DNA from: a bacterium
GTDB lineage: Bacteria > Electryoneota > Electryoneia > Electryoneales > Electryoneaceae
Assembly: GCA_020444265.1 (NCBI GenBank)
Contig: JAHLLH010000009.1
Span: 107,881 to 171,880, forward strand
Length of the DNA stretch: 64,000 nucleotides
Reading direction: 5' to 3'
A program made the position numbers and the translations under genes. Positions 1-8,484 of the stretch are shown here, piece by piece. Below the pieces are notes generated by a model. The model saw nothing but the letters and a program-made list of their open reading frames with translations, had not been told where the DNA came from and searched no databases. How positions within the stretch are numbered: the stretch's first letter is position 1; each line of letters begins with the position of its first letter.

Positions 1-25
1 ACATGATTGTGTCCTATGCGGACCC

Positions 26-59
26 AAAGCGTGGCAGCGAAAGCTGCCACGCTTTTTTT
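26..59 (+). terminator. Rho-independent terminator of a gene upstream of the window
   Basis: A perfect 13-bp stem (AAAGCGTGGCAGC / GCTGCCACGCTTT) with a GAAA tetraloop runs into seven T residues. It points rightward, so it ends a plus-strand unit that lies outside the window. Confidence 0.9.
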
Positions 60-69
60 GTGGCGAGAA

Positions 70-294
70 GGTGACTGGTACACGCTTTTGTGTCGGTGTG
101 AAAAGGCACCGGATGCGAGGGATTTGAGGCGGGGGAAGCGGTATCCGCCCTGAGTGTACCTGTCACCGCCCGGGTAGGGAGAGGGCGAAACAAAGTGGTG
201 ACAGGTACACTCATGGATGAGGTGGTGGATAGTAGCCGCATCCGAGACTGAGTGGAGGTTGCGTGCCGGTGGTTGCGGACGCGTACCAGTCACC
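70..294. repeat. Pair of about 98-bp end-conserved units in inverted orientation (copy 1)
   Basis: Unit 70-167 begins GGTGACTGGTACACG and ends GAGTGTACCTGTCACC. Unit 197-294 is the same design in reverse, beginning GGTGACAGGTACACTC and ending GTACCAGTCACC. Both units are 98 bp, and the interiors are not similar to each other by eye. The same arrangement recurs at 6166-6375, and a related single unit lies at 8485-8588. No open reading frame here looks real. Confidence 0.8.
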
Positions 295-299
295 CTCGG

Positions 300-468
300 T
301 GTCATCCCCAGCGCGAAAGGCTGTGCCAACAGCCTTGTGGCCGCAGGCCACCATCGCGCGTCGGGGATCCCCTGTGGCCTGGTCGGATGTGTACGGAGGA
401 TCCACGACGCCCACGGGTTCGCATCGCGAACGAGCCGGTTTGCACCGGCTTGTGGGCTGGGGATGACA
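300..468. repeat. TGTCATCCCC-ended palindromic element (copy 1)
   Basis: The element starts TGTCATCCCCAGC and ends with the exact inverse GCTGGGGATGACA. It contains the core CGTCGGGGATCCCCT (359-373) and several small internal hairpins. The same ends and core recur at 53226-53403. Together with the preceding repeat it fills most of the non-coding start of the window; nothing else is seen before 600. Confidence 0.7.
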
Positions 469-646
469 GGCAAGCTGCCGGGGCCAGCCTGAATTAGAAG
501 TGGGTTTCGCAGCGGGGAGGCGCTGCATACACAAATTGGTTCATCGGGTTTCCTCCATTCAAACCCGGTTGTAGCTTGACGATCCCGGGAAACCGGAACG
601 GGTGTGGGTTGGCCGTCGCACCCGGATCGAGAAAGGAAGGTGTACT

Positions 647-1993
647 GTGATACGGCTATTCCCCAGACGGGAACTATCGGGCAGAGTGTGGCGGCTGGCA
701 GGGCCGGTGGTGGTCGGTATGATCTCCCAGACCTTGCTGAGCGTCGTCGATACCGCCATGGTAGGACGTCTGGGAGCAATTTCCCTTGCGGCAACAGGAC
801 TCGGAGGGATTCTGACCTGGACCATCATCGGATCCGTCAGCGCCTTGCATGTGGGTGCACAGGCGGTTGCGGCGAGACGGTTCGGTGAGAAAAACTTCGT
901 GGTGGCCGGCAAGACTCTGGACAACGCGCTCTGGCTTGCGGTGGTGGTTGGTATTCTAACCACCGTTCTCTCCATGTGGGCGATGTCGCACCTGTTCGGG
1001 TTGTTCACCAGCGATCCTCTGGTAGAAGCCGAGGGGAAACGCTACATCATGTACCGTCTGATGGGCACCTTGCCCTTCATGGTCATCATGGCGTTTCGCG
1101 GCTTCTACAACGGTGTGGGCGATACTCACCTGCACATGAACGTGATGATCGTGATCAACGCGACCAATGTGCTGCTCAACTGGGTGTTCATTTTTGGCCA
1201 CTTGGGCGCACCTGCGATGGGAAGCGCTGGAGCGGGGCTTGCCTCGACCCTCGGAACCATCTTGGGCATGTTGTTGTTCATCGCGATCGCAATCGGCTAC
1301 AAGCGTCGCGACAACTACAACTACTTCAAGTGGAGCAATCTTGATCGGGATACGATGCGACGAATTGTGCGTCTCGCGGTTCCGTCCGGGATTCGCAACT
1401 TCTTGGTGATGCTTGGTTTCTCTGCCTTCAGCGCGATTGTCTCAGGACTGGGCACTGTGCAGATGGCTGCGACCAATGTCGTGCTGACCATCCTCTCACT
1501 CTCCTACATGCCAGGTGCGGGCTTTGGCTTTGCCGCTGCAACTCTGATCGGGCAGAAGCTGGGTGAGGGTGATCCGGACGGTGCGGAGGAATACGGTTGG
1601 GAGTCAGCTCGTCTCAGCTTGCTGACGATGGGAGTGCTCGGGATAGTTTTCATCTTTTTCCCCGACCTGCTGTTTCGTCTCTTCACCGACGATGCCGAGG
1701 TGATCGCCTACGGCACCCTACCGCTCCGCATCATGGGTGCAATCCAGGTGTTCGATGCGATGGGCATGGTTCTCAGCTTTGCGCTGGAAGGTGCCGGCAT
1801 GAATCGTTGGGTGCTCTATGCTGAACTCTGTGTGAACTGGCTGATCTTTTTACCGGCAAGCTACATCCTGGCGTACATCGTCGGATGGGGCCTGACAGGT
1901 GCCTGGATGGCATTCAGCCTTTACCTGGTGATCTTCAGTATCCTTGTGACACGCAAGTTCATGGGTGGTACCTGGAAAACAGTCGAGGTCTAA
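647..1993 (+). CDS. MATE family efflux transporter
   Basis: This is a polytopic inner-membrane protein of about 448 residues with the hydrophobic pattern of the 12-helix MATE/NorM family, including the early VDTAMVGRLG segment typical of these drug/cation antiporters. Such proteins export organic cations or other small molecules using a Na+ or H+ gradient; the substrate here cannot be told. The start is taken at GTG 647 because GAAAGGAAGG lies just upstream. The ORF-track GTG at 602 would add 15 unconserved residues. The gene stands alone, with repeats before it and a terminator directly after it. Family assignment is secure; the substrate is unknown. Confidence 0.9.
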   Translation: MIRLFPRRELSGRVWRLAGPVVVGMISQTLLSVVDTAMVGRLGAISLAATGLGGILTWTIIGSVSALHVGAQAVAARRFGEKNFVVAGKTLDNALWLAVVVGILTTVLSMWAMSHLFGLFTSDPLVEAEGKRYIMYRLMGTLPFMVIMAFRGFYNGVGDTHLHMNVMIVINATNVLLNWVFIFGHLGAPAMGSAGAGLASTLGTILGMLLFIAIAIGYKRRDNYNYFKWSNLDRDTMRRIVRLAVPSGIRNFLVMLGFSAFSAIVSGLGTVQMAATNVVLTILSLSYMPGAGFGFAAATLIGQKLGEGDPDGAEEYGWESARLSLLTMGVLGIVFIFFPDLLFRLFTDDAEVIAYGTLPLRIMGAIQVFDAMGMVLSFALEGAGMNRWVLYAELCVNWLIFLPASYILAYIVGWGLTGAWMAFSLYLVIFSILVTRKFMGGTWKTVEV

Positions 1994-2017
1994 GCATGTC
2001 CCCCCACCATTATCGAG

Positions 2018-2055
2018 AACACGCCCCACATCCATTCGGATATGGGGCGTGTTTG
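2018..2055 (+). terminator. Terminator of the MATE gene
   Basis: A long stem AACACGCCCCA / TGGGGCGTGTT with an inner ATCC/GGAT pairing lies 25 nt after the MATE stop codon and is followed by TTGTTT. Confidence 0.8.
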
Positions 2056-2072
2056 TTTATAGGGTATTGAGA

Positions 2073-2738
2073 TCAGAAACGGTAGCAAAGACCGATACTT
2101 GAGTTGTTGGTGCTCAGGCTTGCGCCATTCCTGTCCAACCTCCTGTGGAAATCATACTGCTCAGGGATGCGAAAACTATCGATGTAAGAATCCAGATTGA
2201 GACGCAACGAGAGCCCTGTCTGAACCTGCAATGAAAACTGCTCGTTGAAGGCATACTCGCAACCCAGTTGCGCGTGGAGACCGACACCTCCATCGAAACG
2301 TTCCATCTGGGACCGATCATAAAAGTCACGGTTGAAACTGTCAAAATAAAGGCTGACCCCAAGCCCATAATAGATGCCAGTCTTCTCAGAAACCTCTTTT
2401 GTCCTCAGCAGATCGACCTGCAAGTTCAGACTGGCAGGAGTGATGTAGGTATAGCTGGCGAGGGACGACTCTACGGTAGAGTAACCAGCCACATCCCTCT
2501 TTTGGTAGCGATCATTAAAGAGAGCCGAGCTTAGAAAACTTAGCCCGATACGCATCCGCCAGGTTTGTTTCAGCGTGCGTTCATAGTCAAACCCCCCGCT
2601 AAAGAGGCGACCGTTTGACTGGCCGAATTCAATCCGGATGGCATGTTTGCCTGGATCCTGGCTTTGCTGGGCTTGGACATAGCTTAGGGGAATGCCCAGA
2701 AAGACGAGGATAATGAGTAGCTCACGTAATCGTTTCAT
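2073..2738 (-). CDS. Outer-membrane beta-barrel protein (tandem copy 1)
   Basis: This is an exported protein of 221 residues. The N-terminus MKRLRELLIILVFLGIPL is a signal peptide with probable cleavage after VQAQ. The rest alternates polar and hydrophobic residues in strand-length runs and ends in YRF, a C-terminal aromatic as expected for proteins folded by the BAM complex. The start at 2738 is preceded by GGGAGGATCAAC; the longer ORF from 2783 adds a non-signal leader. It is last in a row of four similarly built minus-strand genes. No specific family is recognised. A small 8- to 10-strand barrel is inferred from pattern only. Confidence 0.75.
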   Translation of the reverse strand: MKRLRELLIILVFLGIPLSYVQAQQSQDPGKHAIRIEFGQSNGRLFSGGFDYERTLKQTWRMRIGLSFLSSALFNDRYQKRDVAGYSTVESSLASYTYITPASLNLQVDLLRTKEVSEKTGIYYGLGVSLYFDSFNRDFYDRSQMERFDGGVGLHAQLGCEYAFNEQFSLQVQTGLSLRLNLDSYIDSFRIPEQYDFHRRLDRNGASLSTNNSSIGLCYRF

Positions 2739-2779
2739 GTTGATCCTCCCGATGTCAAATGTTGGTTTCATGGGAGCGA

Positions 2780-3511
2780 TCAATAGTAGAAGGTCAGGCC
2801 GATTCCGCCACCAGACGTTCTGAAACTTGTTCTGACCCAGTCATCTGACTCGCTGTCGCGATAGTCGGCAATGGTATCGGGGGTGTAATTCGTGCGCAAC
2901 GTGCTCGTACTTCTCTCGACTTCCATGACTGCTTCCATGCCATACCATGCGGATAAAGCGAATCGTGGCGCGAGGAAGTACTGGCTGCCGAGGGTGAACG
3001 AGAGTCCAGCCCGAAAGGTCCGGTCGTTTATATCCCGATTGGTGACGGAGTTGGTTTCGCCTGGTGAAGGAGTAATATGCAGGTATTCCGTTCGGGAATT
3101 TGAGTAGTCCCAATCATAGCCGAGCAAGGGACCTATTGCAGTGGACAGTTGAACCCGATCTCCTGCAAGCGGATAGTACACCCATTGTGGCGAAAAGGTG
3201 ACCCCGCCGCTGAACCTGCTATATTTTGAATCAGCTGAAGCAGGGTACGAATTCGTTTCGTTCTGGTCGTACTCCTGGGATTCGATCTCAGTGGTCAGAG
3301 TCAGGGAATAACGTAACGCACTCTTATCTCCGAGGAAATCGGTCCAGGCGAAGGATGCCCCGGTGGGAGTGATGTCGCCGCTGGAAACCGTCTGGAACTC
3401 GAGGGCGTGCATCTCGGAGTTGTAGCTGTAGTCCTGAGCTACAGTTGGCACAGCACAGACCAGCAGCATCAAGCTGGTTGTGAACAGGGTAGTGGTGATT
3501 GAACATTTCAT
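2780..3511 (-). CDS. Outer-membrane beta-barrel protein (tandem copy 2)
   Basis: This 243-residue exported protein starts MKCSITTTLFTTSLMLL and is probably cleaved after TVAQ. The remainder is Ser/Thr/Tyr-rich, with repeated strand-turn patterns such as LRYSLTLTTEIESQEY, and ends GIGLTFYY, an aromatic outer-membrane protein terminus. The start at 3511 has the upstream site GAGGAGAACTACA; the longer ORF to 3568 has no better signal. It follows copy 3 with 76 nt between them and precedes copy 1. Function is unknown. The long acidic and Asn/Ser-rich loops suggest surface exposure (inference). Confidence 0.75.
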   Translation of the reverse strand: MKCSITTTLFTTSLMLLVCAVPTVAQDYSYNSEMHALEFQTVSSGDITPTGASFAWTDFLGDKSALRYSLTLTTEIESQEYDQNETNSYPASADSKYSRFSGGVTFSPQWVYYPLAGDRVQLSTAIGPLLGYDWDYSNSRTEYLHITPSPGETNSVTNRDINDRTFRAGLSFTLGSQYFLAPRFALSAWYGMEAVMEVERSTSTLRTNYTPDTIADYRDSESDDWVRTSFRTSGGGIGLTFYY

Positions 3512-3587
3512 TGTAGTTCTCCTCGTTACAATTGGCTCCAACGATAGAGCAGCTAACCATCCGGTCAAATATCAAATGATCTGAGAC

Positions 3588-4388
3588 TTAGAACTTGACC
3601 CGCACACCCAGCATCACCTGCTGTGAGTACGCTTGCCAGCCATTTTGCTCGTACGTCTCTTTTTCCCAGCTGGAGGAGGGTACCGGTGTGTTCTCCTGAG
3701 ACTGTTCGTTTTTCTCGTCTGTTGACGAGTTGAAAAGAGCAGCCTCGAAGCCGGTCTGGCAGATCAATCCGATCCTCTCTTTGATCCACCATTCCGCTCC
3801 GATAATCCCACGCAAACCGATCAGCATTGCCATCGTCTCATCGGTATGCTTGCCCTCATAGCGGTAGTGGGGCGGAGTACTATCAACTCTGTGGTAAGTG
3901 CTTTCAAAGTCATTACTGATGATTGAGAAAAAGGGCCCGAGTCCGAGAATCGCACGAACTGGTCCGTTTTGGGAGTTGAGGAACGGTTCGAACATCACAT
4001 CAACAGACATGTCCCAGGTGTGAGATATGCGATCCGTTGTAAAATCCGACTCGTTGTACTCGTAAAAGGTGTCGTCCATCCACTGGGTCTGTTCCTCATG
4101 GCTCGAGCTGTAGCTCTGATCAATCCTTGCGTGGATCGTCATGTTCGATGTGCTTCGATAGCCGAACTCTACTCCACGTCTATTCTGAATGAATGTTTCA
4201 TAGCTGTATGGTGGATACTGATTGTTGAAGATGATTTGGGCAGGGCCACCATTTCCTGCAAAGCGGTGAAAATAGGTGACCGAGAAACGATCTGTTTCGG
4301 AATCCTGAGCCATGCTGCTGTTGACGACAATCAACAGTGCACCGCCAACCAGCATCAGGCTTGTCAAATATCTCCATGCCTTTTTCAT
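3588..4388 (-). CDS. Outer-membrane beta-barrel protein (tandem copy 3)
   Basis: This 266-residue protein has the signal peptide MKKAWRYLTSLMLVGGALL, cleaved probably after SSMAQ. The mature part has strand-like alternation, for example GVEFGYRSTSNMTIHARID, with Glu/Ser/Gln-rich probable external loops, and ends GVRVKF. The start at 4388 is preceded by CCAAGGAGCAGTC. The gene lies 20 nt after copy 4, so the two are probably cotranscribed. The protein has the same overall design as its neighbours but low identity by eye. No enzymatic motif is visible and no function is assigned. Confidence 0.75.
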   Translation of the reverse strand: MKKAWRYLTSLMLVGGALLIVVNSSMAQDSETDRFSVTYFHRFAGNGGPAQIIFNNQYPPYSYETFIQNRRGVEFGYRSTSNMTIHARIDQSYSSSHEEQTQWMDDTFYEYNESDFTTDRISHTWDMSVDVMFEPFLNSQNGPVRAILGLGPFFSIISNDFESTYHRVDSTPPHYRYEGKHTDETMAMLIGLRGIIGAEWWIKERIGLICQTGFEAALFNSSTDEKNEQSQENTPVPSSSWEKETYEQNGWQAYSQQVMLGVRVKF

Positions 4389-4408
4389 GACTGCTCCTTG
4401 GTTGACGA

Positions 4409-5131
4409 TTAAAAGTGAAAGACCAGGCCGAGGGAGGCACCAGCTGTCCGTGTGGACCACCTGGAATTGTCTCCCTTGTAGCCATCTGTGGAATTGAAGG
4501 AGCCGGAGGAACGGCGCTCGGATTCAATGTCTTCGGATTCGTAAATCATACGGTACCCATAGGAGCCGAGAAGCGAAACTTGCTGGGTGATACGCCACTG
4601 CACATCGAGAACCGCGTGACCACCAATACCCCATCCTGAAAAAGTGAGATCGCTTTTAGAGAGGTCTGAACTTGATTGGGACTCGGACGTGTAGTCTCGT
4701 GTCCTCTTGAACCACTCGAGCAAAGGTCCGCAGGCGAGGGATGCCTGGAGGGTTCCCTCCGGTTTGAGATGGTACACTCCCAGGGCGGTGACGACGGCCG
4801 AGTAGTAGCCATCGTCCTGGTCTCGGTGGTCATCATCAATGCCAGAGGAGGAGGATCCTCGTCTCTTGGACGAAAACGAGGCACCGTAAAAGCTGGCTCC
4901 AGCTCGCAATCCGATCTTGTCCAGGTAACGGCGTTCCAATGCAAATACAAATCCACCGGGATAGCTGGAGGTGCCCGGCTGCAGGTAGTATTGGAAGAGC
5001 ATCGAGGTTGTTCCGGTTGGAACACGATACCCTTCATCCTGCCCCGCTTGCGCGGCATTGGAAACGGTGGACATCGAGAGGATCAGCAGCAGTTCTGCCA
5101 GCATAATGATCCTGAGAGGGAGAGATTTCAC
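4409..5131 (-). CDS. Outer-membrane beta-barrel protein (tandem copy 4, first in the row)
   Basis: This protein of about 240 residues begins VKSLPLRIIMLAELLLILS, a signal peptide with likely cleavage after SNAAQA. The chosen GTG start at 5131 has TCGGAGGTCCAC before it; the ORF-track start at 5248 adds 39 Cys-rich residues with no signal character. The mature region contains Gly/aromatic strand segments, a Ser/Arg/Asp-rich loop near residue 85, and the terminus GASLGLVFHF. It is the promoter-proximal member of the four-gene row. Specific function is unknown. Confidence 0.75.
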   Translation of the reverse strand: MKSLPLRIIMLAELLLILSMSTVSNAAQAGQDEGYRVPTGTTSMLFQYYLQPGTSSYPGGFVFALERRYLDKIGLRAGASFYGASFSSKRRGSSSSGIDDDHRDQDDGYYSAVVTALGVYHLKPEGTLQASLACGPLLEWFKRTRDYTSESQSSSDLSKSDLTFSGWGIGGHAVLDVQWRITQQVSLLGSYGYRMIYESEDIESERRSSGSFNSTDGYKGDNSRWSTRTAGASLGLVFHF

Positions 5132-5442
5132 GTGGACCTCCGAACAAGTATCGACGTGGTATATGCAATTTGAATATGCTTTGGAATGTGTTTCTTGTTG
5201 GCACGGTCCCTGGTTTGGAACGCATTTGCAGGCACAGCGGAATGACATGTAGAAAGGAGTTGTGTGGAGTGTGCGAAAGAGGATAGCATAGGTGTCTTGA
5301 AATAATGCTGATTCATCTGGGTCTCAACGTTTTGATATCTGATAGTTGTCACGACGGCACATACGTATGATAGTACTACCAACATACAGTATCGTTTTGT
5401 AATTGTCCACTAGTTAGGCGGACCATTCGAAAGCTATATAAC
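5132..5442. other. Intergenic region upstream of the beta-barrel row
   Basis: About 310 bases between the GTG of copy 4 and the pdxT terminator. The stretch is more AT-rich than the flanking genes and must carry the minus-strand promoter of the barrel row. No hexamer pair stands out clearly enough to name, and the small ORFs here look like chance. Confidence 0.4.
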
Positions 5443-5466
5443 AAGCGCCTGCGTGTGCAGGCGTTT
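5443..5466 (-). terminator. Terminator of pdxT
   Basis: The stem GCGCCTGC / GCAGGCGT with a GTGT loop, extended by A-T pairs, lies just beyond the pdxT stop codon. On the minus strand it is followed by TTGTTATATAG, a weak U-tract. Confidence 0.6.
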
Positions 5467-5471
5467 AAGAT

Positions 5472-6101
5472 TCAGGACATCTGGAAAATCAGTTGATGCA
5501 ATCGCCGGTCGGCGGATCGTTCCGGGTGGAAGGTGGCCAGCCAGATGTTGTTCTGACGGACCAGCACGGGGTCGCCATCGTACTCTGCCAGCACCTCAAC
5601 ACCCGGTCCAAGTTTGGTGATCCTCGGGGCTCGAATCCAGACCGCTTCGAAGGGGCTATCCAGGCCGTCAATTTCAATATCAGCGATGAAGCTGTCGATC
5701 TGACGGCCGTAGGCATTTCGTTCCAATTCCACATCGATCAACTCGAGCGGGGTCACCTTGTGGTGGCTGCCCTTACCCAGCCAGATCGCACCCGCGCAGG
5801 TGCCCAACAGGGTACGTCCGGTTGCGGCGTAGGCGGCCAGCACGCGGTCGAGGCCGTAGCGACGGCCCAGCAGGTCAATCGTCGAGGATTCGCCACCGGG
5901 AAGGACAAGGCCATCGGGGATGGGTCGGCTTGCCGCGTCACGTTTGATCGCTTCGGGACGTGCTTCCTTCAACGGCTTCGAAGGATCTGCAAACCCGGCA
6001 TCCTCAGCGCGGCGAATCTGGACCGTCTCGATGCCAATGTCGCGCAAGGCGACTTCGTGGGTTTCAAAATCCCCCTGCAGGGATAGCACACCGACCAACA
6101 T
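5472..6101 (-). CDS. pdxT: Pyridoxal 5'-phosphate synthase glutaminase subunit
   Basis: This 209-residue class I glutamine amidotransferase releases ammonia from glutamine for PdxS in the DXP-independent vitamin B6 pathway. Visible markers are the N-terminal VGVLSLQGDFETH, the PGGESSTID loop, the nucleophile in LLGTCAGAIWL, and FHPE near the C-terminus with the His-Glu of the triad. Length is close to the usual 190-200, with a short insertion (SKPLKEARPEAIKRD) around residues 42-56. AAAGGA lies before the ATG. Its partner pdxS lies upstream on the same strand, but the two are separated by 280 bp with a terminator and repeat units, which is atypical for this pair. Confidence 0.95.
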   Translation of the reverse strand: MLVGVLSLQGDFETHEVALRDIGIETVQIRRAEDAGFADPSKPLKEARPEAIKRDAASRPIPDGLVLPGGESSTIDLLGRRYGLDRVLAAYAATGRTLLGTCAGAIWLGKGSHHKVTPLELIDVELERNAYGRQIDSFIADIEIDGLDSPFEAVWIRAPRITKLGPGVEVLAEYDGDPVLVRQNNIWLATFHPERSADRRLHQLIFQMS

Positions 6102-6120
6102 GGCAGGGATCCTTTTGTCG

Positions 6121-6148
6121 AAAACGACCCGGATGGAAGTCCGGGTCG
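6121..6148 (-). terminator. Terminator between pdxS and pdxT
   Basis: A perfect 9-bp stem CGACCCGGA / TCCGGGTCG is followed on the minus strand by TTTT. It sits about 20 nt upstream of the pdxT start, so transcripts from pdxS should largely stop here unless it acts as an attenuator. Confidence 0.7.
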
Positions 6149-6165
6149 GAGATTGATGACTGAAC

Positions 6166-6375
6166 GGTGACTGGTACGCGCCATCTCAACGTGTGAAACC
6201 GTTTCCCTGTTCGAGCTGGTGGAGCGTCCAATCAGGTTCAATACCCGAGTGTACCTGTCACCAGATCGTCAAGGCAGCGGTGACAGGTACACTCGGGGAA
6301 TGGATCCCGTCACACGCTCCCGTTCTTTTCCAACCAGAACGCTGGAGCACGCTCTTCGACTGTGTACCAGTCACC
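6166..6375. repeat. Pair of about 97-bp end-conserved units in inverted orientation (copy 2)
   Basis: Unit 6166-6262 (GGTGACTGGTACGCG to GAGTGTACCTGTCACC) and inverted unit 6279-6375 (GGTGACAGGTACACTC to GTACCAGTCACC) are each 97 bp. They reproduce the layout at 70-294 with a shorter centre (16 instead of 29 nt). Interiors differ from those of copy 1. The element lies between the pdxS stop and the pdxT terminator. Confidence 0.85.
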
Positions 6376-6381
6376 CTCGGT

Positions 6382-7320
6382 TTACCAGCCGCGGCTGGCC
6401 AACTTTTCTTCTTCCGGCATGCTGCGGATATCGAGGCCGTGCATCACCGCGCCCTGGTCACGCTGGGCAGCGAGGACCTCGGCGGGATCGTTGAAGTTAG
6501 TCACCGCACGGACAATTGCGGCGGCCAGCTTGCCCTGGACTTTCATCCGCTCCTTGACATCCTCGATGTCCGAACCGGCCTTAAAGATACCAGAACCAAC
6601 AAAGACCGTCTCCGCGCCGAGCTGCATCATCAGGGCGGCATCCGCCGGGGTGGCGACACCACCTGCAGCGAAGTTCGGCACCGGTAGCTTGCCATGTTCG
6701 TGCACGTACTGGATCAGCTCAAACGGTGCGCCGAGGTTCTTCGCTTCGGCCATCAGTTCGGTGATGTCCATGTGCTGGATGCGGCGCATGTCGCCCATGA
6801 CCTGGCGCATGTGACGGACCGCTTCGACCACATTCCCGGTGCCCGCTTCTCCCTTGGTACGGATCATCGCAGCACCTTCGCCGATGCGGCGCAAGGCTTC
6901 GCCCAGGTTGCGGCAACCGCAGACAAAGGGGACACGGAAATCATGCTTGTAGACATGATTAGCTTCGTCAGCAGGAGTCAGCACTTCGGACTCGTCGATG
7001 AAGTCAACACCCAGTTCCTGGAGCAGTTGGGCTTCTACAATGTGACCAATCCGGATTTTCGCCATCACCGGAACCTGGACCGCATCCATGATCTCCTCGA
7101 GAACTTCAATGCGGGACATCCGGGCGACTCCGCCTTCCTTGCGAATGTCAGCCGGGACACGTTCCAGTGCCATCACAGAGGCTGCGCCAGCATCCTCAGC
7201 GATCTTCGCCTGCTCGGCGTTGGTCACATCCATGATCACACCACCGCGGAGCATGTCCGCGAGCCCAACCTTCACCGAGAAATCGTATTTTTTCCCGCCG
7301 CCGTTGCTCTGCGTAGCCAT
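6382..7320 (-). CDS. pdxS: Pyridoxal 5'-phosphate synthase lyase subunit
   Basis: This 312-residue (beta/alpha)8 synthase makes PLP from ribose 5-phosphate, glyceraldehyde 3-phosphate and ammonia supplied by PdxT. The sequence is very conserved: the N-terminal [32 protein letters not shown], the substrate lysine region [21 protein letters not shown] and the [16 protein letters not shown] loop, then [19 protein letters not shown] and VFVGSGIFK. Length is slightly above the usual 290-300, with a 10-residue N-terminal extension. It is monocistronic or weakly coupled to pdxT because of the intervening terminator. Confidence 0.97.
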   Translation of the reverse strand: MATQSNGGGKKYDFSVKVGLADMLRGGVIMDVTNAEQAKIAEDAGAASVMALERVPADIRKEGGVARMSRIEVLEEIMDAVQVPVMAKIRIGHIVEAQLLQELGVDFIDESEVLTPADEANHVYKHDFRVPFVCGCRNLGEALRRIGEGAAMIRTKGEAGTGNVVEAVRHMRQVMGDMRRIQHMDITELMAEAKNLGAPFELIQYVHEHGKLPVPNFAAGGVATPADAALMMQLGAETVFVGSGIFKAGSDIEDVKERMKVQGKLAAAIVRAVTNFNDPAEVLAAQRDQGAVMHGLDIRSMPEEEKLASRGW

Positions 7321-7603
7321 CGTATAACCTCAAAACGAAAACGTGAACGTGCATTCTGACAGCCGAACCGACCGTCTACCCCGAAGAACCGGGCAGCCTT
7401 CAATATAATATGTTCACGCATCATTCCCTCACTCGGGGAGGAGGGCTGGGAGGTGTTGGGGCCAGCCATCACAGTTAAATGGATCGTAGGAAATGGTCAC
7501 TGGAGAATTGGGAAATCGAACTCTTCCTGTTCGAGCATTGCCCAGCTCGCTACTATCTTCTCACTCACGAATCGCCTCATGTCGACCCAGCACAGGAATC
7601 ATC
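7321..7603. other. Divergent intergenic region between pdxS and the DUF1861 gene
   Basis: Both promoters must lie in these 283 bases. No confident hexamers or hairpins were found. The ORF that begins at 7493 reads through here, but the added residues are not typical of the family. Confidence 0.4.
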
Positions 7604-8479
7604 ATGAAAGCAGAAATCCTCCGCTTCACCGGACCCGATGTCGAGAGCATGGATGTCTATAATCCAACTGTCCCCTTTATCGATCGCGAAAAGGTCTACC
7701 TGGCGGCACGAGTTGAGTCGCATGAGCTCGAGACGGATTCAAAGGTTCTCTTCTTCAACGAGACAGCCGAGGGGTGGGCACGTGACCCGGAAACTCCGGT
7801 TCTCGAGATGCAGGATCCTTGTATCACACGGATCGCTGGGGAGTGGGTGATTGGTGGGGTGAAATACCCGGTCGGCGATGGGTCCTGGCGGACCGATTTT
7901 TACCGTGGCCGTGACCTGCTCACCCTCGAACTGTTCGCAAGTGGGCCGCTTGGCATGAAGGATATCCGTCCCGTCGAACTGCATGACAAGCGTGTCGGTG
8001 TGTTCACCCGTCCGCAAGGTACGAAGGGAGGCCGTGGCAAAATCGGCTTCACCATCGTCAATAGCCTGGATGATCTGGCCACAATGGACTATGATGCCCC
8101 TCCGCTGATTCCGGGGCAATTTGGCGACGACACCTGGGGTGGTCCTAATGAGGTTTCGCTGCTGCGCCCGGGGAAGATCGGTGTGCTGGGACATACGGCA
8201 TGGATGGAGAACGAGGGCACACCGGAGGTCATCAAGCATTACATGCCGATGGCTTTTGTCTACGATTACAACACGATGGAGGCGACCCCGATCGAGGTGA
8301 TCGCCCGCCGTGCCGATTTTCCGGGGGGACCAGCGAAACGTAACCCGGAACTGGTCGATGTCGTCATATCTGGAGGGCTACAAAACCTTGGCGATGGCCA
8401 TGCGGTCTTCTATGCCGGACTGTCGGACATGCAGGTGGGCCGAATCATCATCAAGGACCCCTTCGCTGAATGGCGGTAG
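7604..8479 (+). CDS. DUF1861 family protein
   Basis: This cytosolic protein of about 291 residues has no signal peptide. Its strings MKDIRPVELHDKRVGVFTRPQG, GRGKIGFTIV, WGGPNEVSLL..GKIGVLGH and DVVISGGL are the pattern I associate with DUF1861, a family without assigned chemistry that resembles sugar-acting beta-propeller enzymes. A role in oligosaccharide metabolism is an inference only. The start at 7604 (ATG with AGGA upstream) fits the family; the upstream start at 7493 adds 37 residues of poor character. It stands alone, with a repeat-like unit after it. Confidence 0.75.
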   Translation: MKAEILRFTGPDVESMDVYNPTVPFIDREKVYLAARVESHELETDSKVLFFNETAEGWARDPETPVLEMQDPCITRIAGEWVIGGVKYPVGDGSWRTDFYRGRDLLTLELFASGPLGMKDIRPVELHDKRVGVFTRPQGTKGGRGKIGFTIVNSLDDLATMDYDAPPLIPGQFGDDTWGGPNEVSLLRPGKIGVLGHTAWMENEGTPEVIKHYMPMAFVYDYNTMEATPIEVIARRADFPGGPAKRNPELVDVVISGGLQNLGDGHAVFYAGLSDMQVGRIIIKDPFAEWR

Positions 8480-8484
8480 AAAAA

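Noticed and set aside
217-492. Small plus-strand ORFs in the first 500 bases
   Set aside because: They lie within repeat families with palindromic ends and no ribosome-binding site or family pattern.
5493-6086. Plus-strand ORF of 197 aa opposite pdxT
   Set aside because: Antisense shadow of a well-recognised gene; long shadows are common at this GC content.
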